DNA from: DAOUMF01 sp034408935
Lineage (GTDB): Bacteria > Chloroflexota > Dehalococcoidia > SM23-28-2 > RBG-16-64-32
Direction of reading: 5' to 3'
NCBI GenBank assembly: GCA_034408935.1
Contig: DAOUMV010000018.1
Span: 3,518 to 67,517, forward strand
DNA: 64,000 nt
The translations under genes and the position numbers were made by a program. Below the pieces are notes generated by a model. That model saw nothing but the letters and a program-made list of their open reading frames with translations. It had not been told where the DNA came from and made no database searches. How positions within the stretch are numbered: the first letter of the stretch is position 1; each line of letters begins with the position of its first letter. This document shows, in pieces, positions 9,028 through 17,823 of the stretch.

Positions 9028-9055
9028 ATTATAACCTCCCCCGCAAGCCCTGCAA
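9028..9055 (-). promoter_or_regulatory. Promoter of tRNA-Gly
   Basis: Minus strand TTGCAG (9055-9050), 16-base spacer and a perfect TATAAT (9033-9028), 14 bases upstream of the tRNA 5' end. Confidence 0.65.
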
Positions 9056-9057
9056 GG

Positions 9058-9077
9058 CCTGCCTACCGGCAGGCAGT
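9058..9077. repeat. Short palindromic repeat, copy 1
   Basis: CTGCCTACCGGCAGGCAG is an imperfect palindrome that recurs at 17749-17768 (one base different in the loop) and inside lipB at 19174-19193. It looks like a dispersed short interspersed palindrome rather than a terminator, since no T-tract follows. Confidence 0.7.
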
Positions 9078-9153
9078 GCTGCCATCCGCCTTGACAGCCA
9101 ACACCCGCCGTATTAGTCTCGCCGCGATAGCCGCGAAAGGAGCGATCCCCAGC

Positions 9154-9591
9154 GTGCCCCTCATCCGCAAGTCCATCGATATCGCCGCCTCGCCCGACAA
9201 GGTCTTCGAGTTCGTCACCAACGCCTCCACCCAGCCGGAGTGGACCACGTTCATCAAGAACGTCGAGATAACGTCGGGCGACGGCAAGAGCGAGGGCACC
9301 ACCGACCGCTGCCTCTTCAAGCTGGGGCCGCGGGCCCAGAACCTGGATGCGAAGTGGACGGAGTACGACTGGCCGCGCTCCTTCGCCCGCAAGGCGACAA
9401 GCGGCCCGGAGATGGAAGGCCGCATGACCTTCGAGCCCAAGGACGACGGGACCTATGTGGAGTGGATCGTCGACTACAGGCCGCCGATGGGCCCCCTGGG
9501 CGCTCTCATAGACGCCTTGTTCATGAACCGCCTCTTCCAGAACGAGATGGAGGAGTCCCTGGAGAGCCTCAAGGCCCGATTGGAGATCTAG
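9154..9591 (+). CDS. SRPBCC-family (START/Bet v 1-like) lipid- or ligand-binding protein
   Basis: About 145 residues from a GTG at 9154 preceded by AAAGGAGC; an in-frame start at 9076 would add an unrelated N-terminus that begins at the edge of a palindromic repeat. The pattern KSIDIAASPDKVFEFVTNAS, then PEWTTF, is the classic first strand and helix of polyketide cyclase/dehydrase SRPBCC proteins, which hold hydrophobic ligands in a deep pocket. It stands alone, and its 3' end overlaps the convergent acyl-CoA dehydrogenase by four bases. Ligand unknown. Confidence 0.8.
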   Translation: MPLIRKSIDIAASPDKVFEFVTNASTQPEWTTFIKNVEITSGDGKSEGTTDRCLFKLGPRAQNLDAKWTEYDWPRSFARKATSGPEMEGRMTFEPKDDGTYVEWIVDYRPPMGPLGALIDALFMNRLFQNEMEESLESLKARLEI

Positions 9592-10754
9592 CCCCGCGGC
9601 AGTCCCAGCCCCCGCAGCGCGATGATCTCGCGCTGCACCTCTGAGCTCCCCGCACCTATCGTCTCCTGCACCGCAGAGACGTAGCCGTGCGGAAGCGCCC
9701 CCTCCCACAGCGCTCGGGGGCCCCCCATCACGGTCGCGGTGAGGCCCAGCATTTCCACCCCCGTTGTGTACAGGCGCTGGGCCAGCTCGGTGTTGAACAA
9801 CTTCACCATTGCTGCCTCAGCGGGGAACTGTTTTCCCTTCTCGTGGAGTGCTATCGCCCGCCATAGGAGTAGACGTGCCACCTCGAAATCCGACGCCAGC
9901 GCCGCCAGCCGCTGCCGTATTCGCAGGTCGTGCCAGAGGCGTTGGCCGTCCCGCTTCCCCCTTGCCAGCCGCAGGAGCGACCACAGCATGCGCATGTGCA
10001 GGAAGGCTCGGTAGATGGTGATGCGCTCCATCCCGAGCGCCGAGGTCAGAACCTCCCACCCTCGGTTCTCCCCGCCCACCAGCTCGCCGCGGGGGACGCG
10101 GACGCCGTCGAAGATGACCTCGTTGAACCACTGTTCGTCCAGCAGGTTCGGCAGGGGCCCGACCTCAACGCCGGGTGACCGCATCGGGACGATGAGCACA
10201 GATAGGCCGGCGTGCTTGCGAGCATCGTGGTCGGTGCGCGCCGCCAGCCAGCAGTAGTCGCTTTCGTCCGCTCCGCTGGTGTAGATCTTGCGACCGGTGA
10301 TGACGTAGTCGTCGCCGTCCGCCACCGCTCGCGTCTGCAGGGAGGCGAGGTCGGAGCCGGCCTCCGGCTCCGTATAGCCCAGACAGAAGGTGATCTCTCC
10401 GCGGGCCAGCGGGGGAAGGTAGCGCCGCTTCTGCTCCTCGCTGCCCTTGGCCATGAGGATCGGCGCTACGATGACGCGTGCTATGGCGTCGCTGGCGGGG
10501 CCGCCGTGCAGCGCCACCTCCTCCTCGACGATGAACTGCTCTGCCACTGGGCGACCGCCTCCGCCGTACTCCGGCGGCCAGCTCAGGGCCAGCCAGCCCC
10601 GCTCTCCCAGTTTCCGCTCGAAGTCGCGCGCGGGCATGTAGCCGGGCGGCATCGGTCGCGGCTCCGAGGTGTGAGTCGTTCCCAGCTCCTCGGTGAGAAA
10701 GCGGCAGGCCTCAGCGCGAAGACGTTCCTCGGATTCGCTCAGGCGGAAGTCCAT
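9588..10754 (-). CDS. Acyl-CoA dehydrogenase
   Basis: A 388-residue FAD acyl-CoA dehydrogenase. Visible family features are FCLGYTEPEAGSDLASLQTR (FAD/substrate loop), VITGRKIYTSGADESDYCWL, and the C-terminal TIGAGSSEVQREIIALRGLG that contacts the FAD adenosine moiety. It oxidises acyl-CoA to the 2-enoyl-CoA and passes electrons to an ETF. It sits downstream of two DUF35 and two thiolase-fold genes on the same strand, so the group probably degrades or remodels an unusual acyl-CoA (for example a sterol-, terpenoid- or branched side chain). Confidence 0.9.
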   Translation of the reverse strand: MDFRLSESEERLRAEACRFLTEELGTTHTSEPRPMPPGYMPARDFERKLGERGWLALSWPPEYGGGGRPVAEQFIVEEEVALHGGPASDAIARVIVAPILMAKGSEEQKRRYLPPLARGEITFCLGYTEPEAGSDLASLQTRAVADGDDYVITGRKIYTSGADESDYCWLAARTDHDARKHAGLSVLIVPMRSPGVEVGPLPNLLDEQWFNEVIFDGVRVPRGELVGGENRGWEVLTSALGMERITIYRAFLHMRMLWSLLRLARGKRDGQRLWHDLRIRQRLAALASDFEVARLLLWRAIALHEKGKQFPAEAAMVKLFNTELAQRLYTTGVEMLGLTATVMGGPRALWEGALPHGYVSAVQETIGAGSSEVQREIIALRGLGLPRG

Positions 10755-10772
10755 GGCGTCCCTGCGCGGGGT

Positions 10773-11240
10773 TCACACTGGCCCGAAGAAGCGCACGTCC
10801 AGGATGGAGCCCTTGCGCTCGGCCGCCTTCTTGAGAACCGCCTCCACGCGGTCGCCGATGCTCACTCCTCCCGCCTCTTCTATGCGGTGCACCAGCAGGT
10901 CGTCCGCCCCATCGAGCTGGATCAACGCTAGCGTGTCCGGCGCCTTCAACTGGCCGCCGTCCACGCCGCGATGCGCCGTCGTGATCGCCCTGACTGTCCC
11001 CTTTGGGCCCACCTCCGTCCATTCCTCCAATGCTGCAAAGCAGCGGGGGCAGAACAGGGACGGCGGCAGGTAGACGTGCTCGCAGGCGGCGCACCGCGTC
11101 CCCACGAATCGCCCGTTGTCCTTCAGCTCCCGGAAGAAGCGCTCGCCGGCGATGCCCATCGTGTACAGGTGGCTTAGCGGGATCTCCCCGGGCCAGGCCC
11201 GCAGATCGGTCACTCGCTCTATTTGCTCGGTGCTGCCCAT
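10773..11240 (-). CDS. DUF35 OB-fold protein with zinc ribbon (acyl-CoA-associated), first copy
   Basis: 155 residues. An N-terminal zinc ribbon (CAACEHVYLPPSLFCPRC) is followed by an OB-fold with the family ending DRVEAVLKKAAERKGSILDV. DUF35 proteins bind thiolase-fold or MaoC-fold enzymes and guide acyl-CoA intermediates between active sites; examples are the archaeal thiolase/HMG-CoA synthase complex and the steroid hydratase ChsH2 that binds the Ltp2 aldolase. An AGGAGAG precedes the ATG. It is paralogous to the next upstream gene. Confidence 0.88.
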   Translation of the reverse strand: MGSTEQIERVTDLRAWPGEIPLSHLYTMGIAGERFFRELKDNGRFVGTRCAACEHVYLPPSLFCPRCFAALEEWTEVGPKGTVRAITTAHRGVDGGQLKAPDTLALIQLDGADDLLVHRIEEAGGVSIGDRVEAVLKKAAERKGSILDVRFFGPV

Positions 11241-11249
11241 GCGCTCTCC

Positions 11250-11756
11250 TTACACCGGCTTGAAGTAACGGATATCCAGTATAGAGCCCTCGCGCTCCTC
11301 CGGCACCTTCCACGCTGCTTTGACCTTCATGCCGATGCGCAGATCCTCCGGCTTCACCTCCCCGAGGAGGTGCATGAAGCCGCCGCTGCTGGCGCCGTCG
11401 ATCTCTATCACTGCAATCAGGATCGGCTCGGCGACGCGGCTGACGTCCCAGCGGATGTACGATTCCGAGTAGGTGTTGATGGTGCCGCTATCCTTGACAA
11501 ACTGCCAGGCGTCGGTGGGGCGGAAGCACTGCTCGCAGAACATCCGTGGCGGCACTAACACCCGTTGACAGCGCTCGCAGCGCCGGCCGATGATGCGGCC
11601 CTCTTTCAGCTCGCTGAGGAAGCGCCCTATGGCCACGCCGGCGTCCCAGGCGTACCGCAATGACGTCGGCCACTGTTGGGTGAGAGCTTCGCCCCTGTGC
11701 ACGGCTCCGTCACTCAGGGGCGTGCCCGGCAGCGGCGTCGTTCGATCCCGCATCAA
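11250..11756 (-). CDS. DUF35 OB-fold protein with zinc ribbon, second copy
   Basis: 168 residues with zinc ribbon CERCQRVLVPPRMFCEQC and OB-fold ending EEREGSILDIRYFKPV, very like the neighbour at 10773-11240. Its start overlaps the stop of the thiolase-fold gene upstream (11753-11756, ATGA), so it is translationally coupled to it and is probably its physical partner. Confidence 0.88.
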   Translation of the reverse strand: MMRDRTTPLPGTPLSDGAVHRGEALTQQWPTSLRYAWDAGVAIGRFLSELKEGRIIGRRCERCQRVLVPPRMFCEQCFRPTDAWQFVKDSGTINTYSESYIRWDVSRVAEPILIAVIEIDGASSGGFMHLLGEVKPEDLRIGMKVKAAWKVPEEREGSILDIRYFKPV

Positions 11757-12913
11757 TCGATCCCCATCACCGCTACTGTACCCACCTGCATCAGATCGCC
11801 CCAGGCTTGCGCTAGCCCCCTCTTGGGCTGACCCGGCACCTGCCTGGCGCCGGCCTCGCCTCGGAGCTGCCAGAAGATCTCCGCTACCTTCATCAGCCCC
11901 GCCGCGGCGATAGGGTTGCCCACGCCCAGCAGTCCCCCTGAGGGACAGACCGGCATGTTCCCGTCGCGCTGCGTCACTCCGTCCGCGGTGATCTTCGGCG
12001 CTTCTCCCTTGTCGGCCAGTTGCAGACCCTCCAGGTGATGCAGCTCCTTGTACGAGAACGGGTCGTACGGCTCCACGATGTTGATCTGCTTCCGCGGCTC
12101 CGTGATCCCTGCCATCTTGTAGGCCATACGGGCCGCCCGCTCCACGTATGCGGGATATGCCAGGTCGCGGTTCGTCCAGTAGGTCGTGTCGAGGTTCCAG
12201 CCGATCCCCTCGATCCAGACCGGCTTATCAGTAACGCGCCGGGCCACGTCCTCGGCAACCATGACAATCGCGGCGGCGCCGTCGCTCGCCGGGCTGATGT
12301 CCAGCCGGTTCACGGGCGCCACCATCACCTCCGAGTCCAGCACATCCTGGACCGTGATCTCCTGCGCCACCTGGGTCGAAGGGTGATCCAGGCCGTTCCG
12401 CTTGTTCTTCACCGAGACGCGGGCGATCTCCTCTTTGGTGATGCCGTAGGTCTCCATGTACCGTCGCATCTCCAGGGCGAAGATCCAGATGAGGTTTGGC
12501 CCCAGTGGGCGCTCCAGGATGTTGTCGAAGATGGTGATGAACGCGCCCTGTGGGTGGGGATAGCAGCTCGACATCTTCTCCTCCGCCACCACAAGGCAAA
12601 CGTCTGATATCCCCGAGGCGACGTGGAACCAGGCGTGGACCGGCATCAGGACGCCCGTGCCGCCGCCCGCGTACGGGCGAATGACCGGCCGCCCCCAGCC
12701 CCCGGCACCGGGCGCGAGGTACTCGCCTTTCATGTGGACTCCATCGAAGGCGTCCGGTGCCGTCCCCAGGGCCACGCTGTCGACATCCTTTAGGGTCAGG
12801 CCACACGACTCCAGCGCCTGGCTCGCTGCCAGCCACGCCAGCTCCGGCCCCGTCTCCTGGGCGCGGCGCATGAACCGCGTCAGCCCAGCTCCCACCACCG
12901 CTACCTTGCGCAT
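11753..12913 (-). CDS. Thiolase-fold protein lacking the catalytic Cys and His (possible Ltp2-like aldolase)
   Basis: 386 residues with clear SCP2/thiolase architecture (MRKVAVVGAGLTRFMRR start; SGGLLGVGNPIAAAG near the end). Aligned with the canonical thiolase at 37177-38397, the nucleophile context ENACASSS is replaced by PYAGGGTG and the GHP motif reads GNP, so neither Claisen residue is present. The position of the usual HD motif reads EPYDPFSYKEL. Missing Cys plus a DUF35 partner is known from Ltp2-type retro-aldolases of steroid side-chain degradation, so an aldolase or scaffold role is more likely than thiolysis. Confidence 0.82.
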   Translation of the reverse strand: MRKVAVVGAGLTRFMRRAQETGPELAWLAASQALESCGLTLKDVDSVALGTAPDAFDGVHMKGEYLAPGAGGWGRPVIRPYAGGGTGVLMPVHAWFHVASGISDVCLVVAEEKMSSCYPHPQGAFITIFDNILERPLGPNLIWIFALEMRRYMETYGITKEEIARVSVKNKRNGLDHPSTQVAQEITVQDVLDSEVMVAPVNRLDISPASDGAAAIVMVAEDVARRVTDKPVWIEGIGWNLDTTYWTNRDLAYPAYVERAARMAYKMAGITEPRKQINIVEPYDPFSYKELHHLEGLQLADKGEAPKITADGVTQRDGNMPVCPSGGLLGVGNPIAAAGLMKVAEIFWQLRGEAGARQVPGQPKRGLAQAWGDLMQVGTVAVMGID

Positions 12914-12934
12914 CGTAAGGCCTCTGCCGCCCTC

Positions 12935-14089
12935 CTAATCACGGCTTAACACCGCCACCGCGCCTGTCGCGGTGGGGACACCCCGCCACGACTGCGCCAG
13001 TCCGACCTTAGCCTTCGTGAGCTGCCGCGGGCCGGCATGCCCGCGGAGCTGAGCCACCACCTCCGCCACCTTCTGGGCGCCGTTTGCCTCGAACAACTGG
13101 CCGACGCCCAGGGAGCCGCCCGACCCGTTCACCGGCAACTCACCGTCGCGGGCAGTGGCCCCTTCGGTCGTCGCAGCTCCCGCCTGTCCCTGCTTGAACA
13201 GGCCCAGCGCCTCCAAGTGCTGCAATTCCTTGTAGGAGTAGCTGTCGTCCACCTCGGCGAAGTCGATCTCCTGGCGCGGCTCACCAATCCCAGCCATACG
13301 GTAGGCCATCTCCGCGGCGACCTTAGCGTAATCCGCTGTGGCGCCGTCGACGCCTCCTGTGAGGCCCGTCCCGGTGGCCCAGCCGATCCCGCGCACCCAT
13401 ACCGGGAGACCTCTCAGTTCCTTGGCCCGCTTCTCGGATGTCAGGACGATTACCACCGCGCCGTCGGCGGGCGCGCTCACCTCTAGCTCCGAGAGGGGAG
13501 CGAAGGCGGGCGGCGAGGCTAGGACATCCTGGGGGTCTATGGCCGCGCCGTAGGCGGCGCGGGGGTTGGTCAGCGCGTTGCGCCGGTTCTTGGCTGCCAC
13601 GTGAGCGCACTGCTCTCGGGTCGCGCCGCTTGTGGCTAGGTACATGGATGCCTCCAGCCCCGCCATGGCGTGGGCGTTGAAGCCCAGAGGCCGGACGAAG
13701 ATGGGGTCGAGGGCAAAGGCGTGCAGCTCTCCCGGCGTGTCCACGTTGGAGGCCTTGCTGTGCGCCTCCACCGCCACCACGTCCACGACACCGCTGACGA
13801 TCTGCATGTATGCGGTCGCCAAGCCCTGGATCGCGTCCCCGCCCACAGTGTACACGGGCCGCTGGGCACCGCCGATCTGGTCCGGCACGTACTCGTCGAA
13901 GATGCTCGTGCCTTCGGCGAAGTCCTCTGAGCAGGTCAGGAAGGAGTCGATCTCGGTGCGGGCATCCAGCCCCGCGTCCTCATAGGCGCGGGTGGCCGCC
14001 TCGAACATGAGCTCCTTGTATGACAGTCCCGGGCTCGTGGCCCGGAACGTCGTTTGGCCTACTCCAACGATCGCTACTCTATCGGGCAT
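12935..14089 (-). CDS. Second thiolase-fold protein lacking catalytic Cys and His
   Basis: About 384 residues from the ATG at 14089 (MPDRVAIVGVGQTTFRA); an in-frame start at 14206 would add 39 non-homologous residues. Like its neighbour it has lost the nucleophile (VGGDAIQGL where ACASS is expected) and the histidine (GVGQLFEANG instead of GHP). The sequence EVDDSYSYKELQHLEALGL parallels DPFSYKELHHLEGLQL of the adjacent protein, which suggests an ancient duplication and perhaps a heterodimer. It lies 21 bases upstream of the other copy in the same operon. Confidence 0.82.
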   Translation of the reverse strand: MPDRVAIVGVGQTTFRATSPGLSYKELMFEAATRAYEDAGLDARTEIDSFLTCSEDFAEGTSIFDEYVPDQIGGAQRPVYTVGGDAIQGLATAYMQIVSGVVDVVAVEAHSKASNVDTPGELHAFALDPIFVRPLGFNAHAMAGLEASMYLATSGATREQCAHVAAKNRRNALTNPRAAYGAAIDPQDVLASPPAFAPLSELEVSAPADGAVVIVLTSEKRAKELRGLPVWVRGIGWATGTGLTGGVDGATADYAKVAAEMAYRMAGIGEPRQEIDFAEVDDSYSYKELQHLEALGLFKQGQAGAATTEGATARDGELPVNGSGGSLGVGQLFEANGAQKVAEVVAQLRGHAGPRQLTKAKVGLAQSWRGVPTATGAVAVLSRD

Positions 14090-14277
14090 ATTTCGTGATT
14101 CGCAGCTACCGAGGGACAAGTCTACCCTAAGCACAGCCCCATTGGCGACCCCCGGCTCGCCCATTTTTCGCATTGACAGTCCTGGGCGGCCCTGAGACAA
14201 TAGCATAGGCGACTTGTATTTCTACAATCAGAGGTAGCAATACCTACTCGATGGGGGTGCGCTGGGAAGTGTAGGTC

Positions 14278-15660
14278 GTGGAGGCTTTTGACCTAGTCGT
14301 CATCGGAGGCGGCACCGGCGGCTACACCGCCGCCATCCACGCCACCCAGCTAGGCCTCACCGCAGCCCTTGTCGAGCGCGACAAAGTAGGTGGCGTTTGC
14401 CTCCACAGGGGCTGCATCCCCACCAAGCTACTCCTGGAGACCGCCCACAACCTCTCCCTGATCCGCAACAGCCGCGCCTTCGGCATCGCCGTCGACAACA
14501 TCTCCCTCGACTACTCGCTGCTGGCCGCCCGCAAAGAGCAGGTCGTCGGCGCCCTCCACAAGAACCTCCGCTCTGTCATCGAGAAGCACAAGGTGGAGAT
14601 CGTCGAGGGCCAAGCGTGCCTCCGTTCGCCCACGGAGGTGGACGTCGAGGGCCGGTGCCTAGAGGCGAGGAGCGTTGTCCTCGCCACCGGCTCCAAGCCG
14701 AAAGCCCTGCCGGGTCTCGAGCCCGACGGCGTGCGCATTCTCACCAGCGACCACTGCCTGGAGATGACGGAGGTCCCCAACTCCATCGTCGTCCTCGGCG
14801 CTGGCTCTGTGGGCCTGGAGTTCGCCTCCTTCTACCTCGACGTGGGCGCGGAGGTCACCGTCATCGAGCTGCTGCCGCGCCTGCTGCCCCTGGAGGACGC
14901 CGACCTGGGCAGGGGCATCGAGAAACTCCTGGCTGCCCGTGGGGCTACTGTGCTCACCTCCGCCCGCGTCCGTCCCGAAGCCACGCGTACGTTCGACGAT
15001 GTGGTAGAGCTCAAGGTGGAGCATGAGGGCTCCGAGAAGGCCGTCCGCGCCGAAAAGGTGCTGGTGGCCACCGGCCGTGACGCTCTGACGGAGGGCCTGG
15101 GTCTGGAGAACACCAACGCCCGGGTGGAGAAGGGCTACGTGCAGGTGGATGACAGCTACCGCACCGACGAGCCCACCGTCTTCGCCGTGGGCGATCTCAT
15201 CGGCGGGTTGCAGCTCGCCCATGTGGCCGCCGCCGAGGGCTTCCTGGCCGCCGAAACGATCGCCGGCAAGGAGGTGGAGCCCCTCGACTACAACCGCGTG
15301 CCCCGCGTCACCTACACTCGCCCTCACGTCGCCGCTGTCGGCCTCACAGAGGAGCAGGCCAAGGAGCGAGGCAACGACGTGAAGACCAGGCGCTTCTCCT
15401 ACCGCGGTAACGCCATGGCCCTCATCCAGGATGAGACCGACGGCTTTGTCAAGCTCGTCTACGATAGCGAGTCGGGGGATGTCCTGGGCGTCCACATCCT
15501 GGGTCACCAGGCGGGGGAGCTCATCGCGGAGGCGGCCCTGGCCCGCTTCCTCAACGTCTCCGCCTGGGAGATGGGATCGAACATTCACCCGCACCCCAGC
15601 CTCAGCGAGGTGATGGGGGAGGCGGCGCAGCTATCGGCAGGTATCAGCATCTACTGGTGA
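14278..15660 (+). CDS. lpdA: Dihydrolipoamide dehydrogenase (E3)
   Basis: 460 residues. The redox-active disulfide CLHRGC lies in GGVCLHRGCIPTKLL, the FAD fold is VVIGGGTGGYTAAIHA, the NAD fold is VVLGAGSVGLEFASF, the second FAD motif is VFAVGDLIGG, and the C-terminal His-Glu pair of the partner active site is in HPHPSLSEVMGEAA. It reoxidises the lipoyl group of E2 and reduces NAD+. Translation starts at a GTG. It leads a five-gene run (E3-E1alpha-E1beta-E2-lipB) and its stop nearly touches the next start. Confidence 0.95.
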   Translation: MEAFDLVVIGGGTGGYTAAIHATQLGLTAALVERDKVGGVCLHRGCIPTKLLLETAHNLSLIRNSRAFGIAVDNISLDYSLLAARKEQVVGALHKNLRSVIEKHKVEIVEGQACLRSPTEVDVEGRCLEARSVVLATGSKPKALPGLEPDGVRILTSDHCLEMTEVPNSIVVLGAGSVGLEFASFYLDVGAEVTVIELLPRLLPLEDADLGRGIEKLLAARGATVLTSARVRPEATRTFDDVVELKVEHEGSEKAVRAEKVLVATGRDALTEGLGLENTNARVEKGYVQVDDSYRTDEPTVFAVGDLIGGLQLAHVAAAEGFLAAETIAGKEVEPLDYNRVPRVTYTRPHVAAVGLTEEQAKERGNDVKTRRFSYRGNAMALIQDETDGFVKLVYDSESGDVLGVHILGHQAGELIAEAALARFLNVSAWEMGSNIHPHPSLSEVMGEAAQLSAGISIYW

Positions 15661-15668
15661 AGGAGGGG

Positions 15669-16685
15669 ATGGAAGTGGTGTCTGTAAGGGAATCGCCAAG
15701 TGAGATGGGCCTCACCAGGGATCAGCTCCTGGACATGCTGTATAAGATGATGCTGGCCCGCGCCATCGGTCAGCGAGAGCGGCTGCTGAACCGCATGGGC
15801 AAAGCCCCCTTCGCTGTCACTGGAGAGGGGCACGAGGCCGCCCAGGTCGGCACCGCCTGCGCTCTGGCGCCCGGTAGGGACTGGGCCGTCCCCTACTACC
15901 GTGACGTCGGTGTCGCTCTCGTCATGGGCCAGACCGCCCGCGATCTGATGTTGGAGGACTTGGCCCGCGGCGAGGCTGTCAGCTCCGGAGGCCGCAACAT
16001 GCCCTGCCACTTCAGCGACCCCAAGCTGCGCATCGTCGCCGGCTCGGCTGTCGTGGCCACCCAAACCCTGCACGCCGTCGGCACCGCCTTCGCCAGCAAG
16101 CTCCGCGGCCTGGACGAGGTATCGATGACCTGGTTCGGCGACGGTGCCACCTCCAAGGGCGACTGCCACGAGGCGATGAACTTCGCCGCCGTCCACAAGC
16201 TGCCCGTTATCTTCGTCTGCGAGAACAACCAGTATGCCATCTCCGTCCACTGGACCAAACAGATGGCGGTGGAGAACGTCTCCGTTCGCGCCCAGGGCTA
16301 CGGCTTCCCGGGCGTGACGGTGGACGGCAACGATGTGCTCGCGGTCTATGGGGCCGCCAAGGAGGCGGTGGACAGGGCCCGCCGCGGCGACGGCCCCACC
16401 TTCATCGAGGCCAAGACCTATCGTCTCGTCCCCCACACCAGCGACGATGACGATCGCCGCTATCGCTCCCGCGAGGAGGTGGAGGACTGGATCGCCAAGG
16501 ACCCCATCACCCGTTTCCAGGCCTATCTGGAGGAGCGTGGCCTGCTCGACGCCAGGACCCGGGACGAGCTGACGAAGAGGGTGGCGGAGGAGGTGGATGC
16601 CGCCACCGAGTACGCCGAGAACGCGCCATTACCCGACCCGCAGACGGTTTTCGACCACGTCTTCGCCGGAGAGGAGGGGAAGTAG
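15669..16685 (+). CDS. 2-oxoacid dehydrogenase E1 alpha subunit
   Basis: About 338 residues with the thiamine diphosphate motif GDGATSKGDCHEAMNFAAVH through CENN, and the GEGHEAAQVGTACAL substrate-side helix. The start is uncertain: GTG 15657, ATG 15669 and GTG 15678 are all in frame around an AAGGAGGGG; I list the ATG. It decarboxylates a 2-oxoacid (pyruvate, acetoin-like or branched-chain; sequence alone does not decide) and acylates the lipoyl arm of E2. Next gene is E1 beta. Confidence 0.9.
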   Translation: MEVVSVRESPSEMGLTRDQLLDMLYKMMLARAIGQRERLLNRMGKAPFAVTGEGHEAAQVGTACALAPGRDWAVPYYRDVGVALVMGQTARDLMLEDLARGEAVSSGGRNMPCHFSDPKLRIVAGSAVVATQTLHAVGTAFASKLRGLDEVSMTWFGDGATSKGDCHEAMNFAAVHKLPVIFVCENNQYAISVHWTKQMAVENVSVRAQGYGFPGVTVDGNDVLAVYGAAKEAVDRARRGDGPTFIEAKTYRLVPHTSDDDDRRYRSREEVEDWIAKDPITRFQAYLEERGLLDARTRDELTKRVAEEVDAATEYAENAPLPDPQTVFDHVFAGEEGK

Positions 16686-16687
16686 CG

Positions 16688-17671
16688 ATGTCTGAGAAGA
16701 CGATGATAGAGGCCGTCCACGACGCCATGCAGGAGGAGATGCGGCGCGACCCTCGCGTCATCGTTATGGGCGAGGACGTGGGCGAAGGCGGCGTCTTCCG
16801 CGCTACCCAGGGCTTCCTCGATGAGTTCGGTCCCGACCGCTGCGTCGATACTCCCCTCGCCGAGTCCGCCATCGTCGGCGTCGCCATCGGCGCCTCCCTC
16901 AACGGCATCATCCCCATCGCCGAGATCCAGTTCGCCGACTTCATCCACCCGGCCACCGACCAGCTCGTCAGCGAGGCCGCCCGCCTCCGTTACCGCTCCA
17001 ACGATGGCTGGGGCTGCCCCATCACCGTGCGTGCCCCCTACGGCGGCGGCATCCACGGCGGCCCCTACCACTCCCAGAGCGTGGAGGCGATCTACGGCCA
17101 CGTCCCCGGCCTCAAGGTCGTCTGCGTCGCCACTCCCTACGACGCCAAGGGCCTCCTCAAGTCCGCCATCCGCGACCCGGACCCCGTCATCTTCCTCGAG
17201 CACAAGCGAGCCTACCGCCTCTACCGGCAGGACGTTCCCGAAGGGGACTACGCTGTGCCCATCGGTAAGGCGGAGGTGAAGCGCGAGGGCGACGACATCA
17301 CCCTCGTCACCTACGGCATGATGCTTCACCACTCCCTCAAGGCCGCCGAGACCGTGCAGGCGGAGGACGGTGTCAGCGTGGAGGTGATCGACCTGCGCAC
17401 CATCTCGCCTCTGGACAAGGAGACCTTCCTCAAGTCCGTGGAGAAGACGGGCAAGGCGCTCGTGGTGTACGAGGACAACCTCACCGGTGGCTTCGGCGCC
17501 GAGGTTGCTGCTATCATCGCCCAGGAGGCGTTCGACTCCCTGGACGGTCCGGTGACTCGGCTGGCCTCCCCGGACGTGCCCATCTCCCCCTACGCCGGCG
17601 TCCTTGAGGAGTACGTGCTCCCCAACCCGGAGAAGATAGCCAAAGCGATCCGAGAGCTCGCCGCCTACTAG
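16688..17671 (+). CDS. 2-oxoacid dehydrogenase E1 beta subunit
   Basis: 327 residues of the transketolase pyrimidine-binding type: VIVMGEDVGEGGVFRATQGF with the conserved Glu, EIQFADFIHPATDQL, and APYGGGIHGGPYHSQSVEA. It forms the heterotetrameric E1 with the alpha subunit encoded two bases upstream. The Pro-rich C-terminus ending PNPEKIAKAIRELAAY is usual. Confidence 0.93.
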   Translation: MSEKTMIEAVHDAMQEEMRRDPRVIVMGEDVGEGGVFRATQGFLDEFGPDRCVDTPLAESAIVGVAIGASLNGIIPIAEIQFADFIHPATDQLVSEAARLRYRSNDGWGCPITVRAPYGGGIHGGPYHSQSVEAIYGHVPGLKVVCVATPYDAKGLLKSAIRDPDPVIFLEHKRAYRLYRQDVPEGDYAVPIGKAEVKREGDDITLVTYGMMLHHSLKAAETVQAEDGVSVEVIDLRTISPLDKETFLKSVEKTGKALVVYEDNLTGGFGAEVAAIIAQEAFDSLDGPVTRLASPDVPISPYAGVLEEYVLPNPEKIAKAIRELAAY

Positions 17672-17823
17672 GAGGAGGAGATCGGGAAATCCGCTCCACC
17701 CCAGCCTGAAGGCTGGGGCATGAACGGGCTAGAATCGATGCTGCAGTCCTGCCTACCGACAGGCAGGCTTTTGGGCTGCGGCGCGGGATACTCTTCACGA
17801 TTGCGGATACCCGGAGGGCCTTC
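17672..17823 (+). repeat. E1 beta-E2 spacer with two palindromes
   Basis: The spacer contains a perfect 8-bp hairpin CCCCAGCC-TGAA-GGCTGGGG at 17699-17718 followed by CATGAACG, and a copy of the dispersed palindrome CCTGCCTACCGACAGGCAGG at 17749-17768. Neither is followed by a T-tract, so they look like interspersed repeats rather than a terminator; they interrupt an otherwise tightly packed operon. Confidence 0.6.

Noticed and set aside
17699..17718. Terminator between E1 beta and E2
   Set aside because: The stem is perfect but followed by CATGAACG with no T-tract, and E2 must be expressed with E1; it fits an interspersed hairpin better.
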